Of a stretch of DNA of 64,000 nucleotides, positions 22,299 to 30,651 are shown piece by piece. Position numbers and translations under genes: made by a program. Origin of the DNA: Oopsacas minuta (taxonomy: Eukaryota > Porifera > Hexactinellida > Lyssacinosida > Leucopsacidae). How positions within the stretch are numbered: the stretch's first letter is position 1; every line of letters begins with the position of its first letter. The notes beneath the pieces were generated by a model. It made no database searches and had not been told where the DNA came from. It saw nothing but the letters and a program-made list of their open reading frames with translations. The DNA is taken from NCBI GenBank assembly GCA_024704765.1, contig JAKMXF010000255.1:1-64000 (forward strand). Direction: 5' to 3'.

Positions 22299-23843
22299 AT
22301 GGATCCTGAATTTCAACCTTCCTCTCCGATTTCCGATGCAAACCGATCATCTTACCTCCCCCCGGTCTCCACCCCACTAACCAAGGTTTATCTGGATGGA
22401 CTTCTGACCGCCCTAAACGCCGGAGACAATCTCGCGAACCTCAAGGCTACCCATTTATGGTCTGACATAATAAACTGCATCGATAAGTTCCCTACAAGTT
22501 CAGTACGCTTCCACATGAGAACATATAAGCACATATTTACAGGTAGTGAGTGTGTAATGGGATTATTCACATACTTGCAGGCTAAAACTGACATATACCC
22601 CGCACTCAAACAGCCAACCAGAGAACAGGTCTTGTCTCTCTGTCAACAGCTGTTAGACCAAGGTCACTTGAAAGCAGCCAGTAAATCTTCCAGGTCTGTT
22701 TTCCAGTCCGACAACCATCCGTATCGATTCTCACGGACGCCATATACCCTTCTAGGCAGTCCGGTTGTTTCAGAATGCTCCAGCGAAGTGTCAAATCCCC
22801 CTACACGTAGGCGGAACCATAGATACCATCCATACCTGAAACTAGCTAAAAACTCTGTCAAGAAAATAGTCGGTAAACCTCGCGAAAAGAAACTTGTCCC
22901 AGAAGAGGACCACGAATGGGTGGACACAGTTATGTCACGGATATTATCACACGTCGATATGCCATACTTAGACAAAGTTATGACATCAAAAGAACTGACA
23001 GATGAGGTCGTAAAACAAAACCTAAATTGCATTATTGGTGGAGAAGAAGGGTACATTCCTCAGTGGATAATTCGAATATTTGATTGGCTAGCGTGCTATA
23101 ACAAAGGTGATAAGCTATCTGACATACACACGGAACACTTGAAGATTCCTTCCAGCGAGGAAGATTTTCCTTCTGGGCTCCTCAATCGTCTCAGTCGATA
23201 TTTTGATACCTCGATAGGGCCATTGATACATCACTCACTGTTTGAGTTATTCGAGACAATCGCTATGCAATTTACAGGCGAAACAATACAGAAAAAGGCG
23301 ATTGTATGTCTACAACTGTTTTTATTGTTACCAGCTCCGCATAAACGGCTACACATGGTGTTTCTGTTTAAAAACCTAGCTCGCATTTCCTGTAATGACA
23401 ATCTAATGGGTTCCAGCAGCGAGGAGAAACTGATCCACTTCTTGAAACTATTTATGCCTTGTATAGTGAGAGCTAAAGAGAAAATAACCAGGAATACGGA
23501 GGTTTACACGAATATTAATCCTATCCTATGCTATATGGCTAGGAATTCAAGTATTGCATTTGATGTACCAAAAGACATTAAAGCTATCTACCTAGAAGAA
23601 GTCAAGGATTTCTCTTTCCAAGACTTTCTCTCAGAAAAACCGATTAATTTCAGTCCGTTGTCAAAATGTACGAAAGTCATAATTGAACCGACCGAAACAA
23701 GGGAAGAGTTGAAAAAACTTTTAGATAATATTGTGAAAGATGTTTCCCTCACAAAAGAGAAGAGAGAAGATCTTCTTCACCAATTTTCAGTTGTCTACCC
23801 GGAGATTTACTCACAGAACTTATCTCCGATTGCTTTTGAGTAA
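22299..23843 (+). CDS. DEP domain protein, DEPDC7/DEPDC4-like
   Basis: Single-exon 514-aa protein. The N-terminal third (about residues 45-150) is a DEP domain: ATHLWSDIINCIDKF, GSECVMGLFTYLQ, TREQVLSLCQQLLDQGHLKA, then YRFSRTPY, matching the DEPDC7 layout. The middle has the conserved segment SRILSHVDMPYLDKVM and a helical region similar to the DEPDC7 RhoGAP-like fold. The C-terminus (LLDNIVKDVSLTKEKREDLL, then FSVVYPEIYSQN) closely follows the vertebrate DEPDC7 end. DEP domains generally bind membranes or GPCR/Wnt components; DEPDC7 itself has been linked to CARMA-dependent NF-kB signalling. The start is the first Met, soon after an upstream stop. No intron is present, unlike vertebrate DEPDC7. 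Confidence 0.85.
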   Translation: MDPEFQPSSPISDANRSSYLPPVSTPLTKVYLDGLLTALNAGDNLANLKATHLWSDIINCIDKFPTSSVRFHMRTYKHIFTGSECVMGLFTYLQAKTDIYPALKQPTREQVLSLCQQLLDQGHLKAASKSSRSVFQSDNHPYRFSRTPYTLLGSPVVSECSSEVSNPPTRRRNHRYHPYLKLAKNSVKKIVGKPREKKLVPEEDHEWVDTVMSRILSHVDMPYLDKVMTSKELTDEVVKQNLNCIIGGEEGYIPQWIIRIFDWLACYNKGDKLSDIHTEHLKIPSSEEDFPSGLLNRLSRYFDTSIGPLIHHSLFELFETIAMQFTGETIQKKAIVCLQLFLLLPAPHKRLHMVFLFKNLARISCNDNLMGSSSEEKLIHFLKLFMPCIVRAKEKITRNTEVYTNINPILCYMARNSSIAFDVPKDIKAIYLEEVKDFSFQDFLSEKPINFSPLSKCTKVIIEPTETREELKKLLDNIVKDVSLTKEKREDLLHQFSVVYPEIYSQNLSPIAFE

Positions 23844-24021
23844 ACTCGTTTGTAACAACAAGTTTTGTTGTTTACTTACTCTTTGAACTTTATTGTGTTT
23901 GTTTTCTTCAGCAGAAAAATTCCAAACTCATTATACACTAAAATTAACCGCCAATAGCTCTTATCAGTTTACTCGGGGAGCCAGTCAACTCGTATCTAAT
24001 TTACAATCGATATTGTCTTAA

Positions 24022-24124
24022 GAGTGTTTCTTATTGTTGTGGACCCAGCCTTTTCTTGTATTAGTTATACACCCGCCTCTAGCTGGTGATCAGAGGATTT
24101 TAAGCCCCTCGATTTTGAGTTGAT
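24022..24124. repeat. dispersed repeat H, copy 2
   Basis: Shares scattered segments with 2906-3017: GAGTGTTTCTTATTG, then TAGTTATACAC and a Gln-codon-like CAGCTG/AGCTGG stretch. It lies between the DEPDC7-like and NHL genes. No terminal inverted repeat was recognised. Confidence 0.45.
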
Positions 24125-24326
24125 ATTAGGTAGTTGACTGGCAATCGTTTATACCAGACATCTGTATATGGGTAAAATCAGATATCTGGAAGGTTTTCTA
24201 TAATTAGAGAAATGTAACTCTATCTGATTACAATTGTCTGCCTAGTTAGATTATCATATAATAAACTCTTTATTTCGTTAATTGTATATTATTTCTAGTT
24301 AAAATTCGACGTTTGAGTTTAGAGTT

Positions 24327-25589
24327 ATGGCGACACGAGTAGCAGCTGTAGGAGAACTGATGTGTGTAGATGAGTTAGAGAGGAATCTAACAGATCTGAC
24401 TAACCACGTGCAGATAGAGAAAGAGAAAGTGAGTAATAACTTCCAGCAGTTACACAGTCTGTTAGTAGTGAGGGAGCACAGTCTGTTACAAGAGATGGAT
24501 GAGGTTGTTATGAGAGCGAGACAAGAGTTCAATGAGAAGAGAGGGCTCCTCCAGGAACTGTACACAGCCAGCGAAGACCTAGAGAGAGACCTGACAAGGA
24601 ACAAATTGAGGAAAGTACTCGAGAAGAATCTACGAACGATAGAAGATGAGATCAGAGAGGAGGTAGCAAGGAGTGTGAATGTGGGGTGGGTAGAGTTGGA
24701 CTGGAAGATGGAACAGCTGGAACAATCAGTGATTGATGTGTGTAAGGTTGTGGCACTGAAGGAGAGACCTATAATCCCAGTTGATTATTCTGTGAAAATG
24801 TGTCCTGTCTGGTCCCGAGAAGGAACAGGTTCTGGTGAGATTGCTTCTCCAATGCAAATAGCAATTGACAACAAAACACAGAATATATTTGTTGCTGATT
24901 CTAACGCTAACATAATACAAGTATTCGATGGAGAAGGTAACCATCTCTACAAAATACCAACACCTCAACGGCCTACTGGAATAGCTCTAATGAATGAATT
25001 CATTTTTGTATCTGCTGAAGACGAGCTAGTAAAGATAGAAAAGTCAAGCAATGATTCTATCAAATCGGTTAAAACAGAGAGAATAGTCTGGGGAATTGAT
25101 ATTGATAGAAACATGAATGTTTATGGATGTGAGGTTATGAACAAATCAGTAATTGTGTTTGATAAAAATCTCAAATTCCTGAAAAGAATCAAACTCAAAA
25201 CTACTCAAGTTAAATCCGATACAGAAACAAATAGCATAAAACTGTACGAGGATAACATGTATGTCATGTTTGGTAGCTATCCTCCTTTCCATCTACAAAT
25301 ATTCTCTCTAGAAGGAGAGCTAGTGAGGTGTTTGATAGAAGAAAGTGAGATAAGTTACAGTGATTTCTTCTCAATGGATCAACTGGGGAATATTATCGTA
25401 GCGGATTGGGATTGGGGAGGAAATCAAATCAAGATATTCTCCAATAAAGGAGAAGTCCTACACACTATCAGTAGTGATATGCTACCAGGAGATCAGAAGT
25501 TCTATTATCCCTATGGAGTAGCTATAGACAAGAAAAATAGAATTATTATAGCTCAATGTAACAAGAAATGTAATCTCCTAGCTTTCTGA
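24327..25589 (+). CDS. coiled-coil / NHL beta-propeller protein (TRIM-NHL without RING)
   Basis: Single exon, 420 aa. Residues 1-150 are a long, charged coiled coil with heptad Leu/Val spacing (for example ELERNLTDLTNHVQIEKEKV). Residues 165-420 form NHL-type propeller blades with the usual SPxxIAID ... IFVADSNANIIQVFDGEG and YPYGVAIDKKNRIIIAQC units. This is the C-terminal half of a TRIM-NHL (TRIM2/3/71-like) protein, but no RING or B-box cysteines precede the coiled coil, so it is unlikely to be an E3 ligase by itself. A second gene of the same design is at 48600-49829. The start Met follows GAGTTATGG. A polyadenylation signal lies 100 nt after the stop. Confidence 0.85.
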   Translation: MATRVAAVGELMCVDELERNLTDLTNHVQIEKEKVSNNFQQLHSLLVVREHSLLQEMDEVVMRARQEFNEKRGLLQELYTASEDLERDLTRNKLRKVLEKNLRTIEDEIREEVARSVNVGWVELDWKMEQLEQSVIDVCKVVALKERPIIPVDYSVKMCPVWSREGTGSGEIASPMQIAIDNKTQNIFVADSNANIIQVFDGEGNHLYKIPTPQRPTGIALMNEFIFVSAEDELVKIEKSSNDSIKSVKTERIVWGIDIDRNMNVYGCEVMNKSVIVFDKNLKFLKRIKLKTTQVKSDTETNSIKLYEDNMYVMFGSYPPFHLQIFSLEGELVRCLIEESEISYSDFFSMDQLGNIIVADWDWGGNQIKIFSNKGEVLHTISSDMLPGDQKFYYPYGVAIDKKNRIIIAQCNKKCNLLAF

Positions 25590-25688
25590 ATATTCCAAGT
25601 ATTTCTATTGCGTCTTGTATTAGTGTCATAGCATACTTTACTGCAATTTGTTAATATTTATTAGTTATTTTGTCATTAGCTTTAACTA

Positions 25689-25694
25689 AATAAA
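25689..25694 (+). terminator. polyadenylation signal AATAAA
   Basis: AATAAA 100 nt downstream of the NHL-protein stop at 25589 and about 110 nt before the ABCB9 start. Positioned as expected for the 3' end of the NHL gene. Confidence 0.6.
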
Positions 25695-25807
25695 ATAATT
25701 AACGTAATTGAATGAGCCATAATTGTACTAATAATAACTTACAGCTAACAGCCTGAATCAGGTATAAGCTCTGTAACCTGATCACTTTGTTAGAACTCTA
25801 AATTATA

Positions 25808-28800
25808 ATGAATAAACCCAACAGTATCTGTCCTCGTATTTATCTCGCATATTTCTCGATATCTCTCTTCCTATTTCTATTTATAATAATCGACTTATCA
25901 GTCACAACAGGCCTATTCATTGTTCATTATATCCGTGAGGTAGATATCTACGGTAAGTCTCTATTCCAGAGGTATAGTATAGGATCTGCTTGTATAGATG
26001 TATGGCTAACTTCTCTATTGAAAATAGCTATCTTTGGGGCAATATTATTTTCGTTGTGTGCTAAAAAAGATGTTTCGTTTCATAGAGTTAAGAGTATTAA
26101 GGGAATTTTATACTGCTTCATTTTGATTCTGGATTTATGGCTTTTCGCTAAGTTATTGGCGAGTTTGGAATTCTATTCAGATGGTTCTATCATCACCAAC
26201 AACAGCCATGTTAATACTACAAATAATAACAACAACAAATCGACTATTCATCCTATATTATGGACATTATTGTGCTGGAATGTGATTACAGATATTGTGT
26301 ACTTCGGTCTGTTGTATTGTATAGTGCATCTTAAACCTAGTCAAATAGGCTTTCATAGGAGAAATAGGTTAAATAGGATAGTTAATATTAATGATAGTTC
26401 TTTGGGGGAAACTGAGGCTCTTCTGAGAGAGGAACCGGTTAGAGAAGAGCCGGAAACTGAAGATAAAAAGGATGAGAATGTTACTGGGAAGCTCAAGGGT
26501 TTGTTACGATAATATGTACAGTAGAGTTCGCCTATTAGCAAATAGTACTTGTAAGAATTTCCCTTGCTATTAGAGGAATTATTTCCAATACAAATGGATA
26601 CTAATTCCCTGAATAAACTTGCTAATAGACGGACACCACTGCAGTTACTCCTAGACTCCCTACTGTTATAGCTTCATATATTTAGGCACTATTCTATTGC
26701 TATCATTCTGCAGACCAGATATTCATTATTTACTGCTTGCATTCACTTTCTTATTAATTGGAGCGCTAAGCAACACATTCTCTCCATTCTATCTGGGACA
26801 GGTTATTAATCATATTGTAGTTACAGCTGACATAACTAGTTTCTACTATTCACTGATTATTCTTGTTATAATACAAGTTGTATCTAGCATATCTACAGGT
26901 TTGTTCCTAGTCTTTATGAATAATAAATACAGACGGTCAACTGTTATATCGAGGGACCGCGGTAATCACTTCGATATAACCGCTAAAATATATGTTACTT
27001 GAAGGTTTGGGACCATATTTGTACAGTTTCACACTTTGATATTAGCGGATTTAGTGGATAGTATTGCTTATAAGAAAACCCTTGAGAGTAGAAAATATGT
27101 TCTCATAACCAGTACAAAAGGACTGTTTTCCAGAGGATGATTCTTATAAGTGATACCCACTGTATTTAAATAAAATGTTCGTTATAAACATTTTTACTTC
27201 CAAATTTACAAATATAATTCCATTGTTATTTCACAGGTCTCCGTGGATTAACCTTCAGTTATGCGCTGGCTAGACTGAACATCAGAATACGTTCCAGATT
27301 ATTTCAGGCTATCGTGAAACAAGAAATAGGATATTTTGATGAGAACCTGACTGGCGATATTACGTCACGGCTAACATCTGATACACAGCAAATGTCAGAT
27401 CAAGTCACGCTTAACATTAATGTGTTTCTTAGGAATGTTATACAAATCATCGGGTCTATCGTATTTATGGGGATATTATCTTGGAAACTTACGATAGCAA
27501 CAATTGTAGCTATTCCTCTCACGGTATATGTTTACGAATCCTTCGGAGATCTTTTTAAAACGTAAGGATTATTAAGGATTTATAGTCTACCAAATTCCCC
27601 GTTTATGAAGGTTCATAAGGGGCTAGGAATTCGGTCTATTGATTTTTATTCCGTTCTCAGAAGTTCCCCGTTTCGAACGGGTCTTGTTTGTGGAGATTAC
27701 ACTGAATTTGAAAATACAAGTTTTAGATAATTCCGTGTGTCATATTCAAATATTCTTAATATCTATTGTAGAGTTGCAAAACAGATCCAAGACTCCCTCG
27801 CCTTAGCTAATAACGTAGCAGAAGAAGTTATTACAAGCATGCGGACAGTTCGGAGTTTCTCTAACGAAATTAACGAGAGTAATCATTATGATTTTAAGCT
27901 TAAGACAGTATTTAAATATCAAGTAAGGGAAGCAATCATATACGGGGCATTCAGTATAATTATAAACTGTATTGATAACTTTCTGGTGACGATAACGCTT
28001 CTCTACGGAGGATTCTTGGTTATTAACAAAGAACTCAGTGCTGGTAACTTGATCTCCTATATGTTCTACTGGATAGCATTAGGAGAGTGTCTGGATGCTA
28101 TTGGTGATGTTTACACTGGGATGATGCAGGCTGTAGGAGCTGCTGAGAAGGTTTTTAGGATTATTCACAGAGAGCCAAAGATTGATCATTATTCTGGGGA
28201 GTATGCTCCTGCTAAAATAGCAGGACATGTTGAATTCAGAGATGTAACCTTCTCTTATCCAACCAGGAAAGATATGAATGCATTAAATGATATTTCCTTT
28301 ACTATTCAGCCTGGTAAGACTGTAGCTCTTGTCGGACCGAGTGGAGGTTAGTTATGAACCAGGGGAGCTGGGTAACTAAGGTAGACCCCTGCAGTCGTTC
28401 GTGGGTCACAAAGTTGGGAACCCCTGGTCTAAAGGAATTTCTTTGACAATATTAACATTAATATCCTCTTGTAGGAGGGAAATCTACATGTATAAACTTG
28501 TTAGAAAGATTCTATGAGCCACAGAAAGGAGCTATCCTCTTGGACGGTAAACTTATTTCAGAATACACACACGATAATCTACACAGACAGCTGTCACTAG
28601 TCAGTCAAGAGCCTGTGCTATACGCCCGCTCTATTAGAGATAACATAGGTTATGGTGTAACTGGTGAAGTTAGTATAGAAGAGGTTAAGAGGGTATCTCA
28701 GTGGTCTAATGCTCACGAGTTTGTTGTTAAGCTCCCTCAGGGGTACAACACTGAGACAGGAGAGAAAGGTAAGTCAGCTCCTGTTATAAGGAAGCTCAAG

Positions 28801-29325
28801 GGACCGTGATAATTACTTAGATAAAACCGATGAAACATGTTACCATATTTGTAGAATTTCAGACTTCGATTTAAGCGGGTATTTCGATAGAACGGGAGTT
28901 GACTTTTATCTTAAACAGGTACTCAACTGTCAGGAGGCCAGAAACAACGAGTAGCTATAGCTAGAGCAATCCTTAGAGATCCCTCCATCCTACTACTGGA
29001 TGAAGCAACCTCTGCTCTAGACGCAGAGAGCGAATCCCTGGTCCAAGAGGCTCTTACAAAACAGATGGAGAACAGATCTGTACTAATAATAGCACATAGA
29101 TTGTCTACTGTAGAGAATGCTGACTCTATAATAGTCATAGATGAAGGTAGAGTTATAGAAGAGGGGTCACATACCGATCTCATGGAGCGTGGGGGCCTGT
29201 ACTCCAAACTAGTTTATAAACAGCTATTAGCAGGAGAGGATAAAAGGAAGAAGAAGGAAAATATAATTAGAGAAAGGAAAGATAGCGGGGAAGATGAATC
29301 AGCTGCTACTAATAGGAAGATGTAA
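25808..29325 (+). CDS. ABCB9: lysosomal peptide exporter ABCB9 (TAPL), 6 exons
   Basis: Half-size ABC transporter that homodimerises and moves peptides from cytosol into lysosomes. Six exons: 25808..26498, 26686..26898, 27237..27561, 27772..28346, 28475..28768, 28919..29325; 2,505 nt, 834 aa, intact frame. Exon 1 encodes a four-helix TMD0, characteristic of TAP/TAPL. The core transmembrane domain has [34 protein letters not shown] and NINVFLRN. The nucleotide-binding domain has Walker A GPSGGGKST (about residue 600, split by intron 4), SLVSQEP, signature LSGGQKQR, Walker [12 protein letters not shown] and switch IIAHRLST. All catalytic residues are present. Longer than human ABCB9 (766 aa) through an Asn-rich TMD0 loop and a charged Lys/Glu tail. 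Every intron contains a MITE of a different kind. Ends 222 nt from convergent PEX14. Confidence 0.95.
26519..26641. mobile_element. MITE family E, copy 1
   Basis: Occupies most of ABCB9 intron 1. Ends are inverted: CAGTAGAGTTCGCCTATTAG and CTAATAGACGGACACCACTG. Confidence 0.82.
26932..27052 (+). mobile_element. MITE family A, copy 5
   Basis: In ABCB9 intron 2. GGTCAACTGTTATATCGAGG, then GACCGCGGTAATCACTTCGA and TTTGGGACCATATTTGTACA. The 3' terminal repeat is eroded, and a family B element abuts it. Confidence 0.78.
27055..27164 (+). mobile_element. MITE family B, copy 1
   Basis: In ABCB9 intron 2. AGTGGATAGTATTGCTTATAAG at the left, TTATAAGTGATACCCACTG at the right as an imperfect inverted repeat, with internal TTTTCCAGAGGATGA shared with 61054-61131. 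Confidence 0.75.
27584..27702. mobile_element. MITE family D, copy 2
   Basis: In ABCB9 intron 3. ACCAAATTCCCCGTTTATGA, GGTTCATAAGGGGCTAGGAA, TTCCGTTCTCAGAAGTTCCC, TTTGTGGAGATTACACTG. Confidence 0.7.
28359..28426. mobile_element. hAT-like MITE family F, copy 1
   Basis: In ABCB9 intron 4. Ends CCAGGGGAGCTGGG and TTGGGAACCCCTGG; interior GTAGACCCCTGCAGTCGTTC and GTGGGTCACAAAG. CAGxGG-type ends are characteristic of hAT elements. Confidence 0.65.
28773..28904 (+). mobile_element. MITE family A, copy 6 (fills ABCB9 intron 5)
   Basis: Begins GTCAGCTCCTGTTATAAGGA, four nt after the splice donor G at 28769, and ends AACGGGAGTTGACT, 14 nt before the acceptor. The 150-nt intron is therefore almost entirely this element. 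Confidence 0.83.
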
Positions 29326-29547
29326 TAGTTTAGATTTTCGAGTTAGTTAATCTGTTGTAAATATTCAATTTGTAGTAATATGTATTAACAGATGGAAAGC
29401 GTAATTACAGCTCGTACAATTATGTAAGAGTATCAGGGCTACAAATCTGTATTTATATTTCATTTTTATTAACAAACAAATATTTATTTTAACTCAAATG
29501 AATTCATAAAATTACAATCTAATCGAATGTTTCGAGCAATTAGACAA

Positions 29548-30474
29548 TCAGTCTGTTTCTATTTTGTCCGGTTTGTCCGCTGGACAAGAAGTAGAGAGAG
29601 AATTCAAGAAATCCATTGCTTGACTATCTTTATTATTCGTGATATTCTCTATATCGTCAGTAGCTGAGCTAGGAGTAGGAATCATAGAGCGAGCATGGAA
29701 CAAGCCTGAAGGCTTACAATCTATATCTTCTTGTTGAACTAATTCTGAGCTATCCGTGACAGATTGAGGCTTAGGGAATTGAGAAGTGGACAGAAGAAGA
29801 GACCTGATAGATTTAATCTCAGATTTAAGTTCGTTTATGCTACTCTCCTGTTTAGTCCTCAATTCGTTAAGTTCCGTATTTATTATCTCAATTTCTCTTT
29901 GATCTGTATCTGCAACAGCTGCCAATTCTGTCATATTAATCAGCTGAATATCTTCCAGCCGTTGAACATCCTGCAAACTATCTAATGACAATCCTTCTGT
30001 CGGTTGCTCGCTACCAACTGTCTCATTTGGTTTTAATCCAAGTACTTCCTGTATCTTCACATATAATCTATAGAATATCTCCCGTAATCTGGGAAATAAT
30101 GTGATTATCAGCTCAATAACCCTATAGCCAATGTAGAGCAGTACTATTATAGATATAGCAGCACGAGTTAAAGTTAATATTACACGAATTGGCCCGTATA
30201 CCTTTGTCAAACTCTCTGGGATAAGAGAATATGATAATGCTATACATAGCTTATTATCCGATTTAGCTTTTGTGTTAGAAGCGATATTATTCACAGAACT
30301 TAGGGCAGAATTGATCTCTTGTTGAGTGAGTCCTTTCTTCTTCAGGAATTCTGTCTGGGATCTTATTGAAGTACCCTTAACCTCTGGGGTATTTAAAAAC
30401 CTGATAGCAGAGGAGAGGAGATGATTTCTAACCGGCGAGGTCATTTTATTGGGTAGAGATTTGTTGTCTGACAT
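29548..30474 (-). CDS. PEX14: peroxisomal membrane protein PEX14
   Basis: Docking component of the peroxisomal matrix-protein import machine. Single exon, 308 aa from the Met chosen here (human 377). The N-terminal helical domain that binds PEX5 WxxxF motifs is clear: AIRFLNTPEVKGTSIRSQTE and FLKKKGLTQQEIN. One hydrophobic segment (about residues 100-125, ILTLTRAAISIIVLLYIGY) is the membrane anchor. A coiled coil follows and contains the conserved ELKSEIKSIRSLLL. The acidic, Ser-rich tail is shorter than in vertebrates. The frame is open 18 codons further upstream (to 30528), but that leader is hydrophobic and unlike the family, so the internal Met (MSDNKSLP) is preferred. Confidence 0.93.
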   Translation of the reverse strand: MSDNKSLPNKMTSPVRNHLLSSAIRFLNTPEVKGTSIRSQTEFLKKKGLTQQEINSALSSVNNIASNTKAKSDNKLCIALSYSLIPESLTKVYGPIRVILTLTRAAISIIVLLYIGYRVIELIITLFPRLREIFYRLYVKIQEVLGLKPNETVGSEQPTEGLSLDSLQDVQRLEDIQLINMTELAAVADTDQREIEIINTELNELRTKQESSINELKSEIKSIRSLLLSTSQFPKPQSVTDSSELVQQEDIDCKPSGLFHARSMIPTPSSATDDIENITNNKDSQAMDFLNSLSTSCPADKPDKIETD

Positions 30475-30651
30475 AATAGTCAATATTCTAACGAACAATA
30501 AACAAATAAAATACACAACAACACTCAAAAACTAATCCATTGCATTTTCTTTACATATCAAGTTAGAATTGAATCATTGAATATTCGAAAGTTCAATTTC
30601 TTTAAGAATGAACATTACAAACACGAATTTTTTTAAGGAAATCTGTAGTTA

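Noticed and set aside
30475-30528. Upstream start adding 18 residues to PEX14
   Set aside because: Hydrophobic leader not found in PEX14 proteins; the internal Met gives the family-like start.
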